64,000 nt of DNA, taken from assembly GCA_019636095.1 (NCBI GenBank), contig JAHBYF010000003.1:527705-591704 (forward strand), in the 5' to 3' direction. The notes beneath the pieces are model-generated. The model made no database searches. It was not told the DNA's origin and saw only the letters and a program-made list of their open reading frames with translations. Positions 1-8,866 of the stretch are shown one piece after another. The translations under genes and the position numbers were made by a program. This DNA is from Hyphomonadaceae bacterium. Lineage in GTDB: Bacteria > Pseudomonadota > Alphaproteobacteria > Caulobacterales > Aquidulcibacteraceae. How positions within the stretch are numbered: position 1 is the first letter of the stretch; each line of letters starts with the position of its first letter.

Positions 1-349
1 CGATGAGCATCATCGCAATGATGAGTGCGAACTCAATCGTTCCAAAGGCAGGGTTCAAGAGAAAGAAAACAAACGAGACGATGAAAACGAGAAAAGCGAG
101 ACCATTCTCGACAAGCGACGCCGTCGACGTACTTGTCGACTTAACAACCTCGATGAACAGCAATCCAGCAGCGAGCATCATGAAGGCATGACCTCTCGTC
201 ACCGTGAATACGGCGCCGCTTGGAAGCTCCAGCGTTAGAAATATCTGATCAAGCGACGCGCGGATGGCGCCGTGATCCAAGGTAACCGCCACGGCTGCAT
301 AAAGAAGCGCCGGAAGCACCAGCAGCGGAATTGCGCGCAACCATCCCAT
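1..349 (-). CDS. Partial conserved membrane protein (3' end outside window)
   Basis: The reading frame opens at ATG 349, with an in-frame stop just upstream at 356-358, and runs off the left edge of the window, giving about 116 residues. It starts MGWLRAIPLL and contains hydrophobic segments at about residues 5-23, 58-74 and 86-101, with another beginning near 107. This suggests an integral inner-membrane protein with at least four helices. It lies 31 bp downstream of the dipeptidase on the same strand, so the two may be co-transcribed. I do not recognise a family, and no catalytic motif is visible in the part present. Confidence 0.6.
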   Translation of the reverse strand, partial: MGWLRAIPLLVLPALLYAAVAVTLDHGAIRASLDQIFLTLELPSGAVFTVTRGHAFMMLAAGLLFIEVVKSTSTSTASLVENGLAFLVFIVSFVFFLLNPAFGTIEFALIIAMMLI

Positions 350-380
350 GACGGATCAACGCGCATGCCGCCTTCCGGTT

Positions 381-1607
381 TCAGCTCCCTTCCGCGACCC
401 GCTCGGCCTGCCGCAGTGCACGCAACAGATTGCCGCCGGCAAGCTTTGCCAAGTCCGTATCGCTCCAGCCACGGCGCATCAGCTCTACGAAGAGCGCCGG
501 GTAATCCTCGACACCATCCAGCCCTTGCGGAAGAAACGGCACCCCGTCGAAATCGGAACCGATGCCGACATTGTCGCGCCCAGCCACCTCGGCGATGTGC
601 TCGATGTGATCGGCGATAATTGTGAGGTCGATCTCGGGACGTGGATTGGCGGCCACCCAAGCGGTCAATCCTTCGGTGACGGCGGATGGGTCGCCAGGAT
701 TGAGTGTCTTCAAACGCGCTTCTTCCGCCGATCGGTTCGCGGTCCACTGCCAAACCTGATTTGCGGTGAACGTTGGGTAGAAGTTCACCATCACCACGCC
801 ACCGTTTTGGTGGACGAGGCGCAGAACATCGTCCGGCACGTTGCGCGGGTGCGAGACAAGCGCGAAGGCTGACGAGTGAGAGAAAATAACTGGCGCCGTG
901 CTGACGCGCAGCGCATCACGCATGGCATCGGCGGAGACGTGACTGAGATCTACCAACATGCCGATGCGATTCATTTCGCGAACGACGTCTTCGCCGAAGG
1001 GCGAAAGACCTCCGTGAACCGGCGCATCGGTGGCGCTATCAGCCCACGACGTCGTCTTTGAATGGCAGAGCGTCATGTACAGAACACCTTCGGCGCGAAA
1101 ATCGCGAAGGATGGCGAGATTGTTGTTGATAGCCTCCCCGCCTTCCATGCCGAACATTGAAGCGATCCGGCCAGCGCGATGTATGCGGACGATGTCATCC
1201 GCGGATCGCGCAAGCTCGAAGACGCGCGGATAGCGCCGTACTATTTGCCGGACCGTGTCGATTTGCACATGCACGGCTTCGGCTGACGCAGCGCCTTGCA
1301 ACTCGGCCGGCACATACACCGACCAGAATTGCGCGCCAAGCCGGCCCTGACGCAGCCGCGGAATGTCGGTGTGCAGCGGGAACGGAAGCGTACGAGTATC
1401 GGCGTTCAGATCGACGCGCGATTGATCGCCGCCGTAATTGTCGTGAATCTGCTCGGCGAGATCGTTGTGACCGTCAATCAATGGCGTCGCGCGCAAGATG
1501 CGATCGACGCGGGCGAGTTCGGCGCGCGTCGGCGGCTGCGCTTGTGCGAAAGCCAATGCGGGCGCGACAAGCGCGATGGCAAAAGTAAGCGCCGCTAAGT
1601 TCTTCAT
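381..1607 (-). CDS. Exported membrane dipeptidase, peptidase family M19
   Basis: This 408-residue protein hydrolyses dipeptides (renal dipeptidase family). It has a Sec signal peptide at about 1-22 (MKNLAALTFAIALVAPALAFA), so mature protein should be periplasmic. Zinc-site features of the family are present: the HxD motif in DGHND (H47, D49), the glutamate in FGMEGGEA, histidines in DLSHVS and IFSHSSAF, and the aspartate in GIGSDFDG. Length is typical. The ATG at 1607 follows a GGGGAAG ribosome-binding site that sits at the foot of an inverted repeat (1614-1640). A carboxy-terminal membrane protein gene follows 31 bp downstream. The natural substrate is unknown; M19 enzymes range from L,D-dipeptides to some D-residue peptides. 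Confidence 0.9.
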   Translation of the reverse strand: MKNLAALTFAIALVAPALAFAQAQPPTRAELARVDRILRATPLIDGHNDLAEQIHDNYGGDQSRVDLNADTRTLPFPLHTDIPRLRQGRLGAQFWSVYVPAELQGAASAEAVHVQIDTVRQIVRRYPRVFELARSADDIVRIHRAGRIASMFGMEGGEAINNNLAILRDFRAEGVLYMTLCHSKTTSWADSATDAPVHGGLSPFGEDVVREMNRIGMLVDLSHVSADAMRDALRVSTAPVIFSHSSAFALVSHPRNVPDDVLRLVHQNGGVVMVNFYPTFTANQVWQWTANRSAEEARLKTLNPGDPSAVTEGLTAWVAANPRPEIDLTIIADHIEHIAEVAGRDNVGIGSDFDGVPFLPQGLDGVEDYPALFVELMRRGWSDTDLAKLAGGNLLRALRQAERVAEGS

Positions 1608-1613
1608 CGCTTC

Positions 1614-1640
1614 CCCATTCCCGGATTCTCCGGAAATGGG
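1614..1640. promoter_or_regulatory. Inverted repeat just upstream of the dipeptidase ribosome-binding site
   Basis: CCCATTCCCGG and CCGGAAATGGG form an 11-bp arm pair with one mismatch around an ATTCT loop. On the minus strand the repeat ends directly before the Shine-Dalgarno sequence of the dipeptidase, so it could be a protein-binding site or an RNA hairpin affecting translation. It has no T-run, which argues against an intrinsic terminator. Its core CCGGATTCTCCGGAA recurs exactly at 9543-9557. Confidence 0.35.
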
Positions 1641-1687
1641 TGCGTCATCTCGCGAAGCAGATCAACTCTGAAGCGACAGAGGCTGGG

Positions 1688-2194
1688 TTACGGGACGACC
1701 CAGGTGTGAGCGCCAATGTTGTTCGCTTCGTTGGATTCGTTATTGGCGGCCCCCGCGTCAACGACGAACTCGAAGACATAAGAACCGCTCGGCCACGTGA
1801 GATCATCCCAGAAGCTGAGATTATGATTGTAGACGTGGCCCGGCAGAATTGCCGGTATGTCCACCGTGAGACGATCCGGATAGGCTGGATTGGCGTAGGC
1901 GGCGATGGCCGCCGCGGGCAGTTCGGGGCAGCCGCCCTCCTGTCCTGGCAAATGGCAGTTTACGGTAGCGACTGACGGGCTTGATGCGGCGGAGCCGGTG
2001 TTGCGAACAGAAACGACACCATGCTCAATTCGCGACGGGATCGGCTGCAGATCAATGACGCGCGCCGCAAGCCGATTGTTGTATGGACGCTGCGTTTGCG
2101 GAACCTGCTGCCGTTCGGTTTGCGCCAGAGCAGTCTGACTCAATGCAATGAAGCTCGCGATGATAACACCAGCGATCAAAGCGCTTTTCTTCAT
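1688..2194 (-). CDS. Secreted CARDB-like protein
   Basis: The 168-residue protein has a clear Sec signal peptide (MKKSALIAGVIIASFIALSQTALA, about 1-24). The mature part looks like one immunoglobulin-like CARDB/APHP domain: VSVRNTGSAASSPSV, then PAILPGHVYNHNLSF, and the typical end VDAGAANNESNEANN. Such domains are beta-sandwiches found in cell-surface adhesion or scaffold proteins. Two cysteines (in NCHLPG and GGCPEL) could form a disulfide in the periplasm. It lies upstream of the dipeptidase on the same strand with an 80-bp gap. No enzymatic function is suggested. Confidence 0.75.
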   Translation of the reverse strand: MKKSALIAGVIIASFIALSQTALAQTERQQVPQTQRPYNNRLAARVIDLQPIPSRIEHGVVSVRNTGSAASSPSVATVNCHLPGQEGGCPELPAAAIAAYANPAYPDRLTVDIPAILPGHVYNHNLSFWDDLTWPSGSYVFEFVVDAGAANNESNEANNIGAHTWVVP

Positions 2195-2268
2195 GGAAAT
2201 TCTCCAGGTGCTTGTCCCTTCATGGGAGTGAATTAGGCCAGCGACCGCGACTCACGCAGTGACGAACG

Positions 2269-2364
2269 TCACGCATCGGGCCCCGCCAACGACAGCAGCG
2301 CCGCTATGGTGAAGTACATCACCGTTACGAAAACGAGACTGAAGAGATATTTCTGCGCTTTCAT
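2269..2364 (-). CDS. Possible 31-residue single-span membrane microprotein
   Basis: A short frame runs from ATG 2364 to TGA 2269-2271. It encodes MKAQKYLFSL, then a hydrophobic stretch rich in V, F, T, I, A and L, and ends LAGPDA. The profile is a short basic N-terminus, one membrane helix (about residues 7-27) and a short polar tail. A weak GGTG ribosome-binding sequence lies seven bases upstream. It occupies a gap between the 2OG-Fe(II) oxygenase and the CARDB-like gene on the same strand. The composition is plausible for a small membrane protein, but the length is too short for certainty. Confidence 0.4.
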   Translation of the reverse strand: MKAQKYLFSLVFVTVMYFTIAALLSLAGPDA

Positions 2365-2426
2365 GCATCACCACATTCGAGAGGCGTGATGTGGGCGTGT
2401 TGAGCGCGCCGCAGACGTGACGTTCG

Positions 2427-3161
2427 TTACGCCGCGAAATAGGCCGGCGCATCGTCGCGGAACCAGCCGACGACGGAAAGGCGCGGAACCGGCGCGAACG
2501 CTGACACCGGCGAGACGCTGTGCAAGCGCAGGCCATCGAATACGGTCAGCGTGTTAAACCGCGGCAAATAAGCCCGCGAGATGTCCTTGTTGTCGTCAAC
2601 GAACATCAAGAGCCCACCCCAATCTGGCTCCCATCTTCGGGTGAAGCCGATTGTGTAGGCGGCGCGGCGCTCAAGCTTATAACCGTCATCAACGTGTCGC
2701 GTCAGGAAATTGCCGGGGCGGTAGTTGCTGGCTTGTGCATCGAGTTTGACAACGCCGGGGCAGCTTATGATTTCACGCGCGACCGAAATGAAGGCCGGCG
2801 AGTTCAGGAGCATCGTGACTTGATGGATCGGGTGATCTCTGTCCCAGCGCGACATCGCCGCCTCGATCATTGGATACGTGAGATAGGCAAATCCGAAATT
2901 TTCGGCGGCGCGGCGGCGAATGCCTGCCTCAAGCGCCGTTCGCTCCTCCGCGCTCATCGCCCGAAGTTGGTCTGGCGTGAACATGACATTGCGCTTTTCG
3001 TCGTTTTGACACACGAGCCGCCAGGGCAGCGAAAGCAGCGTTGCTTCAATGTGGCTGGCGGATTCCTCGTCGAAGAGGTCTGTGACCTGCACAATGCCCT
3101 GCTCGGCGTAGGTCCTGGCGAAAGCGGCCAAGTCGAGCGAACGATTGATGCGGAACTGCAT
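2427..3161 (-). CDS. 2-oxoglutarate/Fe(II)-dependent oxygenase
   Basis: The 244-residue protein looks like a prolyl 4-hydroxylase-type 2OG-Fe(II) oxygenase, which uses Fe(II), O2 and 2-oxoglutarate to hydroxylate a substrate. The facial triad is visible as H156-x-D158 (TRHVDDGYK) and H214 (LRLHSVSPV). R227 in PVPRLSVVGWF is the expected 2-oxoglutarate-binding arginine. GGLLMFVDD between them is the usual jelly-roll strand. I chose ATG 3161 because the upstream in-frame extension has no family-like sequence. It is 59 bp downstream of the malyl-CoA lyase-type gene on the same strand. The substrate could be a protein side chain; the sequence does not say which. Confidence 0.8.
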   Translation of the reverse strand: MQFRINRSLDLAAFARTYAEQGIVQVTDLFDEESASHIEATLLSLPWRLVCQNDEKRNVMFTPDQLRAMSAEERTALEAGIRRRAAENFGFAYLTYPMIEAAMSRWDRDHPIHQVTMLLNSPAFISVAREIISCPGVVKLDAQASNYRPGNFLTRHVDDGYKLERRAAYTIGFTRRWEPDWGGLLMFVDDNKDISRAYLPRFNTLTVFDGLRLHSVSPVSAFAPVPRLSVVGWFRDDAPAYFAA

Positions 3162-3220
3162 GCGAGCGGGACCTAGCACAGGGGTTGGCGTTTGACACTG
3201 CCGCAACTGTAGCGCGGCCC

Positions 3221-4306
3221 TTAAAGCCCGTAAGCGGCCTTCATTTCCGGTTCTTTGCTGGCGACGAGTCTGGCAAGATCGACGATGACTTTCGCCTGCT
3301 TCCATGTGGCGTCATCGAGCATTTTGCCGTCAACAAGCGCAACGCCCGTGCCATCGGGCATAGCGTCGAGCATGCGTTTGGCAAGCTTTACCTCCTCGAT
3401 GTCAGGCGTGAAGACGCGCTTGGCGATAGCGATCTGTGATGGGTGCAGCGTCCAGGCGCCGACGCAGCCCATGAGGTAGGCGTTGCGGAATTGTTGTTCG
3501 CAGGCGGCTTCGTCGGCGAAATCGCCGAACGGGCCGTACATCGGTTTGATGCCGTGCATGACGCAAGCATCGACCATGCGCGCGAACGTATAGTGCCAGA
3601 GATCTTGTTGCGCCGCTTCGCGTGGCGCACCCTCGGCGGCGTCACTTAGAACTTTGTAACCAGGGTGGCCACCGCCGACGCGGGTGGTTTTCATCTTGCG
3701 CGAGGCAGCGAGATCGGCGGGGCCGAGGCAGATGCCGTGAATACGCGGGCTTGCGCCGGCGATGGCTTCGACGTTTGCGACGCCTTGCGCCGTCTCAAGA
3801 ATAGCGTGGAGCAGGATCGGGCGTTTCACGTTGTGCTTGGCTTCGAGCAGCGCCAGCAGCTGATCCATGTAGTGAATGTCCCAAGGCCCCTCCACTTTCG
3901 GGACCATGATGACGTCGAGTTGATTGCCGACATTGGCGACGAGCTCGGTGACGTCGTCCAAATGCCAGGGTGAGTTCAGCGCGTTGATGCGCGACCAGTA
4001 GCCAACGCCTGCCTTCGCGAAATCGAAACTCTTGCCCATCTCGATGGCACCGGCGCGCGCGGCTTCTTTGGCGTCGGCGGGAATGGCGTCCTCAAGGTTG
4101 GCAAGAACGACATCGACCTGCTTGGCCATATCGCCGACGCGAGACCGCAGCTTCTCGTTATGAGCCGGGACGAAGTGGATCATGCGTTCGAGCTTCACCG
4201 GCAAATCGCGGAGCGGCGCCGGCGCGCCGCTCGCCAGCGGCGCGAAAAATTGGCGGGGCGGCTTGGTCACTTGAGCTTGATCCTGTTCTGTTCGCGCTTG
4301 CAGCAT
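3221..4306 (-). CDS. HpcH/HpaI-CitE family lyase, probable malyl-CoA lyase type
   Basis: The 361-residue enzyme belongs to the citrate lyase beta/malyl-CoA lyase family of Mg-dependent CoA-ester aldolases. Visible family elements are [13 protein letters not shown] (substrate loop and acidic metal site), [21 protein letters not shown] (with the metal-binding glutamate), [23 protein letters not shown] and the C-terminal [13 protein letters not shown]. The order and spacing resemble L-malyl-CoA/beta-methylmalyl-CoA lyase of Rhodobacter, but citramalyl-CoA or related substrates are possible. ATG 4306 has a CAGG ribosome-binding sequence; a TTG at 4330 would add eight residues. The gene is divergent from accA across about 70 bp. 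Confidence 0.8.
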   Translation of the reverse strand: MLQARTEQDQAQVTKPPRQFFAPLASGAPAPLRDLPVKLERMIHFVPAHNEKLRSRVGDMAKQVDVVLANLEDAIPADAKEAARAGAIEMGKSFDFAKAGVGYWSRINALNSPWHLDDVTELVANVGNQLDVIMVPKVEGPWDIHYMDQLLALLEAKHNVKRPILLHAILETAQGVANVEAIAGASPRIHGICLGPADLAASRKMKTTRVGGGHPGYKVLSDAAEGAPREAAQQDLWHYTFARMVDACVMHGIKPMYGPFGDFADEAACEQQFRNAYLMGCVGAWTLHPSQIAIAKRVFTPDIEEVKLAKRMLDAMPDGTGVALVDGKMLDDATWKQAKVIVDLARLVASKEPEMKAAYGL

Positions 4307-4374
4307 GGAGCCTGCCGGGTCCGGGTGCAATCCTGGTATCCGCGCTGGGGCTTTACCTTGATGGAAGGCGCTGG

Positions 4375-5397
4375 GTGGGTATTGTCCGCCCCTTCCTTGG
4401 GTCTGGGCCGAGCGTTTTGCGCACCTATCTCGATTTCGAAAAATCCGTCGCCGAGGTCGAAGCCAAGATCGAGGAATTGGCGGTCATCTCGGAGGCTTCG
4501 GGCTCAGAGGCGCTGGCGATGGGCGCCGAACTCTCGCGCCTCAAAGTGAAGGCCGAGAAACAGCTCGCCGACATCTATTCCAAGCTCGATCCCTGGCAAA
4601 AGACGCAAGTCGCCCGCCACGCGGACCGGCCGCGCTTCCAGGATTATGTCGGCGCACTGGTGACGGATTTCGTGGAGCTTTCGGGCGACCGCAGTTTCGG
4701 TGAGGACGCCGCAATTCTCGGCGGCACCGGCAAGTTTCTGGGTCGCCCGGTTCTGGTGATGGGTCACGAGAAAGGCCGCACCACCGCCGATCGCTTGAAG
4801 CACAATTTCGGCATGGCCCGCCCAGAGGGCTATCGCAAAGCCGTGCGGCTGATGGATCTGGCCGACAAGTTTTCGCTGCCGGTGGTGAGCTTCGTCGACA
4901 CCGCGGGCGCATATCCAGGCATTGGCGCGGAAGAGCGCGGACAAGCAGAAGCCATTGCGCGTTCGACTGAGCGCTGCCTGACGCTAGGCGTGCCGATGGT
5001 GGCGGTGATCGCGGGCGAAGGTGGTTCTGGCGGCGCGATCGCGATCGCGGCGGCGAACAAAGTGCTGATGCTGGAGCACTCGATCTATTCGGTGATCTCA
5101 CCTGAGGGTGCGGCCTCCATTCTTTGGAAAGACGCGGCGCGCGCGAAGGATGCGGCGACGGCGATGAAGATCACGGCGCAGGATTTGATCGAGCTGAAGG
5201 TGGTGGATTCGATCATCACGGAACCAACGGGCGGCGCACATCGCGAACCCGCGGCGGCGATAGCTTCGGTTGGCGCAGCGGTCGCGCAAGCGCTGGACGA
5301 ATTGGCGCCACTGTCCGCCGACGAGATGCGCAAACAGCGCCGCGATCGCTTCCTGGCGATTGGGCGGTTCGAAGCGGAGAGCGCGCCGGGGGTGTGA
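4375..5397 (+). CDS. accA: Acetyl-CoA carboxylase carboxyltransferase subunit alpha
   Basis: AccA with AccD transfers the carboxyl group from biotin to acetyl-CoA, giving malonyl-CoA for fatty acid synthesis in the cytoplasm. Signature sequences are [18 protein letters not shown] at the start of the core, [50 protein letters not shown] and [12 protein letters not shown]. The chosen GTG start at 4375 has a strong GGAAGG site (4363-4368) six bases upstream. Homologues usually begin near the TTG at 4417, so the first 14 residues may be an extension. The 3' end (5215-5298) is duplicated in degenerate form at 8867-8949, beyond the TPR-TIR gene pair. Confidence 0.95.
   Translation: MGIVRPFLGSGPSVLRTYLDFEKSVAEVEAKIEELAVISEASGSEALAMGAELSRLKVKAEKQLADIYSKLDPWQKTQVARHADRPRFQDYVGALVTDFVELSGDRSFGEDAAILGGTGKFLGRPVLVMGHEKGRTTADRLKHNFGMARPEGYRKAVRLMDLADKFSLPVVSFVDTAGAYPGIGAEERGQAEAIARSTERCLTLGVPMVAVIAGEGGSGGAIAIAAANKVLMLEHSIYSVISPEGAASILWKDAARAKDAATAMKITAQDLIELKVVDSIITEPTGGAHREPAAAIASVGAAVAQALDELAPLSADEMRKQRRDRFLAIGRFEAESAPGV
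5215..5298 (+). repeat. Direct repeat, left copy (inside the 3' end of accA)
   Basis: This segment of the intact accA gene matches 8867-8949. By hand alignment 72 of 84 columns agree, with one single-base gap, and the last 33 bases (5266-5298 against 8917-8949) are identical. The two copies are 3,652 bp apart and bracket the TPR and TIR genes. In this copy the frame continues to the accA stop. Confidence 0.85.
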
Positions 5398-5451
5398 GGG
5401 CCTCCCGAGCGGTCGACCGCAGCGGCAAGGCACAGACAAACAATTCTGTGC

Positions 5452-5480
5452 TTGACGCTTTTCTATCCCGACGGGATTTT
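5452..5480 (+). promoter_or_regulatory. Weak candidate promoter for the TPR-TIR genes
   Basis: TTGACG (5452-5457) is followed after 17 bases by GATTTT (5475-5480). The -35 match is good and the -10 match is poor. It lies 45 bp before the TPR start codon, in the 127-bp gap after accA, where a separate promoter for the cassette would be expected. Confidence 0.25.
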
Positions 5481-5524
5481 CCACCTGGCAGAGTGCAACG
5501 CGCGGTCGCGCCAGGGGACCCTAT

Positions 5525-7900
5525 ATGGCGTTTCGACATTTCCTAGCAGTCCTTGTAGCAACGCTCGCGCTGGCCCCGCCAAGCGCCCGCGCCGAGGTGC
5601 TAGAGCGAAGCGGCGCACTTCCCGCCGCTGTGCGTTCGGCTGGGGTGACGGAAGCGCAATGGCAGACGTTGCAAACGCGTTTCTCATCGCTCGCACAAGA
5701 AACCAATCTGCGCGCAAGCGCCATTCAGAACGTCGCTGTCGAGATCTTTGGGGCGCAGCAGGGCTTGGATTTTGACAGCTATGTCGCTCTGATCGCCAAT
5801 GGCGCCCACCAGCTGCGAGCCTTTCTGACCGACGCTCAAGCCCGTGCCGATCCCGACCCAGCCTCCGCCGCGTTGCGGCAAAGCGCGATCGCCGCCGCAA
5901 GCGATGGCCGCCTGTCCGAAGCACGGGCATTGTACGATCAGCTCATAGCAACAAACCGCGCCGCACGACAGCGGGTGCGCGACGCCGAGGATCTAGCCGA
6001 CGCCGAGGACATGGCGGAGTCGGCGCGGGTTGCTTATGCGTCAGGCGATCTGCTTGATGCGGCCTCCCGCTTTGGCCAAGCCGCCGACCTGTTGCGTCCC
6101 TCCCCGGCGACGGATGAAGCGCGCTGGAATTATCGCCTGATGCAAGGCAACGTTCTCAATACGCGCGCCGAGTTGTTTGGCGAGACCGCGCCGCTCACTC
6201 AAGCTATTCAGCTTTATCGCGAGACGCTGCGCACTATATCGACGCGGGATGCGCATCCCAGTGGTTGGGCGACGACTCAGCTATACTTAGCTGACTCGCT
6301 TTCGACGCTGGCGCGGCAAACGTTGGATACAGCCGTCATACGCGACGCAGAAGCAGCCTACCGCGCCTCGTTGCAAGTCCTCACGAGCGCCGATTCACCC
6401 GAGCTATGGGCGACAGCGCAATTGGGTCTGGCCGAAAGCTTCCTCTCGCTGGCCCTACTGGGCGACGACGAGGGCGTCGCCGATCTGCGCGCCGCCTTGG
6501 AGGCGGTCGCCGCCTCTCAAGAGGTTTTGAGTCAAGCATCGGAGCCCCGCGATTGGGCGGTCAGCCAGACGCTCTCGGCGCAAATCAATGCTGAGCTGCG
6601 GCGGCGCGGCATAGCCAGCGACGATGAGCGCGATTTGCTCGCCGCCGCCTTGCCCGTTCTGCGCTCGGCCGTGGCGGAGGAGGACCAAACGTCCCTGCAA
6701 CGCGCGCACAGTCAGATGGTCCTCGCCCAAGCCCTCTCAACGCTTGGCAGTCGACCGACTAACGCCGAGCGCGGCGATCGGGCCGCACTCCGGGAAGCGG
6801 TCGCACTCTATGAGAACGCCGAGGCCGTCTTCACGCCACAATCGGCTCCGGCCTATTTCATCCGCATTCAAGTCGCACTCGCAGGCTCTTATCTTGAACT
6901 TGCGGGGCACGGCGAAACCAACGCGCTTGATAATGCAGCAGCAGCCGCGCGATCAGCGCTGGCTTTGCAAACGCAAGGTACGACAGCTTGGGCCGATAGC
7001 GAGGCCACGCTCGGCGCCATTCTTCGTTTGCAGGCGGAGAATGGAGACGTTGGCGCGCTGAGACAGTCGGTTGCGGCGTTTCGCGCCGCGCTTACCCGCG
7101 GCGAAACCGGTCAAGTGCAGGAAACGCGTCGCCTGGCGCTGGGCTTCGCGCTCTTCGATCTCGCTTGCCGCGGCGACATCCCGAGCCTTTCCGAGGCGGT
7201 TGAGCAATTCACACAAGTAGCAAGCGACGCGGGCGTGGCCTCACAGTCCCAGATTGACGGCGCACGCTATGGCCTTGCACGCGCCCAGGCGCTCACGGCC
7301 CGACGCGCGGAGGCCCCCGCTATCGCGCGGGCGCAAAGAGCCAACGCCACCGCGATCGAAACGTCCGACTCGCCACCGCGCTCGGCCTTGATCGATCTCG
7401 GCATTGCGCTCCAGCTTCAAGAGGGCGTGCTCGTAGAAGACACAAGACTGGGGCGCGCGAGTGCGTTGCGAGCCGTCATAGTCCGTTACGCAAATGCGCC
7501 GAACATTGCAGCCGCGGCGCAATACTACCTCGGTGACGAGCTAGTCTATGCAGACTCTGACATCCTCGAACAGGGAATCAGCGATGTCTTCGCATTTCTG
7601 AACGCGAGGGCGACGGCCTATCGCTTACGCGACGATGCGGCGGCGGCTTTTCAGGCCGCGCTGACGCGCTACACCCTGGAAAACAACCCGGTCCAGTACA
7701 CACGCGCGCACTATCAGCTGGGGCACTTTTACATGAGGGCCGCCGATGGCGATCCGGAAAAACTACAACAGGCAATCACGGAGATGACTCTGGCGCTACG
7801 TGGCTACCAAACTCAAGGCGATGTCCGCGGCGCATCAGGCATACAGCACGAACTTGATGATCTTGAACAAGACCTGCAGCGGGCGCGGGAGCAGCACTGA
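5525..7900 (+). CDS. Exported TPR-repeat protein, partner of the TIR gene
   Basis: The 791-residue protein starts with a Sec signal peptide (MAFRHFLAVLVATLALAPPSARA, about 1-23) and is otherwise helical, Ala/Leu/Gln-rich and built of degenerate TPR units. Examples are SGWATTQLYLADSLSTLA, ELWATAQLGLAESFLSLA and YTRAHYQLGHFYMRAA; the WA-T-Q--L pattern is typical of one TPR subclass. A likely globular N-terminal region (24-90) precedes the repeats. The TGA stop overlaps the ATG of the TIR gene (TGATG), so translation is coupled. Export plus TPRs suggests a periplasmic ligand- or protein-binding sensor; that role is inference. The pair sits between two copies of the accA 3' end. Confidence 0.8.
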   Translation: MAFRHFLAVLVATLALAPPSARAEVLERSGALPAAVRSAGVTEAQWQTLQTRFSSLAQETNLRASAIQNVAVEIFGAQQGLDFDSYVALIANGAHQLRAFLTDAQARADPDPASAALRQSAIAAASDGRLSEARALYDQLIATNRAARQRVRDAEDLADAEDMAESARVAYASGDLLDAASRFGQAADLLRPSPATDEARWNYRLMQGNVLNTRAELFGETAPLTQAIQLYRETLRTISTRDAHPSGWATTQLYLADSLSTLARQTLDTAVIRDAEAAYRASLQVLTSADSPELWATAQLGLAESFLSLALLGDDEGVADLRAALEAVAASQEVLSQASEPRDWAVSQTLSAQINAELRRRGIASDDERDLLAAALPVLRSAVAEEDQTSLQRAHSQMVLAQALSTLGSRPTNAERGDRAALREAVALYENAEAVFTPQSAPAYFIRIQVALAGSYLELAGHGETNALDNAAAAARSALALQTQGTTAWADSEATLGAILRLQAENGDVGALRQSVAAFRAALTRGETGQVQETRRLALGFALFDLACRGDIPSLSEAVEQFTQVASDAGVASQSQIDGARYGLARAQALTARRAEAPAIARAQRANATAIETSDSPPRSALIDLGIALQLQEGVLVEDTRLGRASALRAVIVRYANAPNIAAAAQYYLGDELVYADSDILEQGISDVFAFLNARATAYRLRDDAAAAFQAALTRYTLENNPVQYTRAHYQLGHFYMRAADGDPEKLQQAITEMTLALRGYQTQGDVRGASGIQHELDDLEQDLQRAREQH

Positions 7901-8808
7901 TGGCCTCCATCTTCATCTCTTACAAGCGCGAGAACCTCGCCAAGGTTCAGCCGCTGGTCGAAGCGCTGCGAAGCAGCGGCCTTGAGGTTTGGTGGGATCA
8001 GGACATCGCTCCCGACGCGCCCTGGGAGCAGACCATCGAACGTGAGCTCGAAGCGGCAAAAGTGGTGATCGTCGCCTGGAGCCAAGCCGCCGCAGCTAGC
8101 GAAAACGTCAAGGCGGAAGCTCGGCGCGCACGCAACCAGGGCAAGCTGATTCAAACCTTCGTTGAGCCGTGCGAACCGCCGCTCTTCTTCGGCGAGCGCC
8201 AGGGCGTTGATCTCTCGAACTGGAACGGCGCGGCCAACGATCATCGCTTCCAGACGGCGCTAACCGCCGCACGCGCCATCCTCAGCGGCAAGAGACCGCC
8301 CGCGGGCGTGGGTTATGCGCCGAAGAAACGCGCGCCATGGGCAACGCTGACAGCGGCGTTCGTATTTCTTTCGGCGGTCCTAGGTTTCGTCTCCAATCTC
8401 GGTGGGGCGCGGGACGCAGTCTGTGAAATCGGCGCCATCCACGATGCGTGTCTGCGCGCAGGCCTAATTCAGCCAACAGGCCCCTCGCTGGCCGAACAGC
8501 AGCGACGTCTGGTCACGGCGATCGCTGGACATTGGGCGCGGGGCGATCGCGATTGCAGTACGGCGCTGGATTACGCCGTCACACTCGGCGAAGATGGCCG
8601 CGCCTATCGCATCCGCGCCACGGCGCCAGATTTCGACAGTACGCTCCAGGTGGAAAGCATCGACCCCAGCGCCGGGCTGGTGACCGCTCGCGAGACAAGG
8701 CCAGGCCCATCCGGGCTGCGACAGGAGTGGCAATTCAGGCCTAACGGCGACCTGCTCGACATTAAAGATCAGGCGGGCACGTCGACGCCGCTCGCACGCT
8801 GCGGATGA
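7900..8808 (+). CDS. Membrane-anchored TIR-domain protein
   Basis: This 302-residue protein begins with a TIR domain (about 1-130): ASIFISYKREN, LEVWWDQDI, then PWEQTIERELEAAKVVIVAW, and DLSNWNG. E43 in PWEQ aligns with the catalytic glutamate of NAD-hydrolysing TIR domains such as SARM1. Basic residues PKKR precede one membrane helix (about 147-166). By the positive-inside rule the TIR domain is cytoplasmic and the last 135 residues are periplasmic. The C-terminal part has four cysteines (C175, C184, C219, C301), compatible with disulfides. Its ATG overlaps the TPR stop codon. I infer an effector controlled across the membrane by the exported TPR partner. NADase activity, other nucleotide signalling and pure scaffolding are all possible. 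Confidence 0.85.
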   Translation: MASIFISYKRENLAKVQPLVEALRSSGLEVWWDQDIAPDAPWEQTIERELEAAKVVIVAWSQAAAASENVKAEARRARNQGKLIQTFVEPCEPPLFFGERQGVDLSNWNGAANDHRFQTALTAARAILSGKRPPAGVGYAPKKRAPWATLTAAFVFLSAVLGFVSNLGGARDAVCEIGAIHDACLRAGLIQPTGPSLAEQQRRLVTAIAGHWARGDRDCSTALDYAVTLGEDGRAYRIRATAPDFDSTLQVESIDPSAGLVTARETRPGPSGLRQEWQFRPNGDLLDIKDQAGTSTPLARCG

Positions 8809-8866
8809 AGGGATGAGACAGCGTGAAAGACGATTTCCTGTGGCGCGCGAGCGCAAGGTATAGGCG

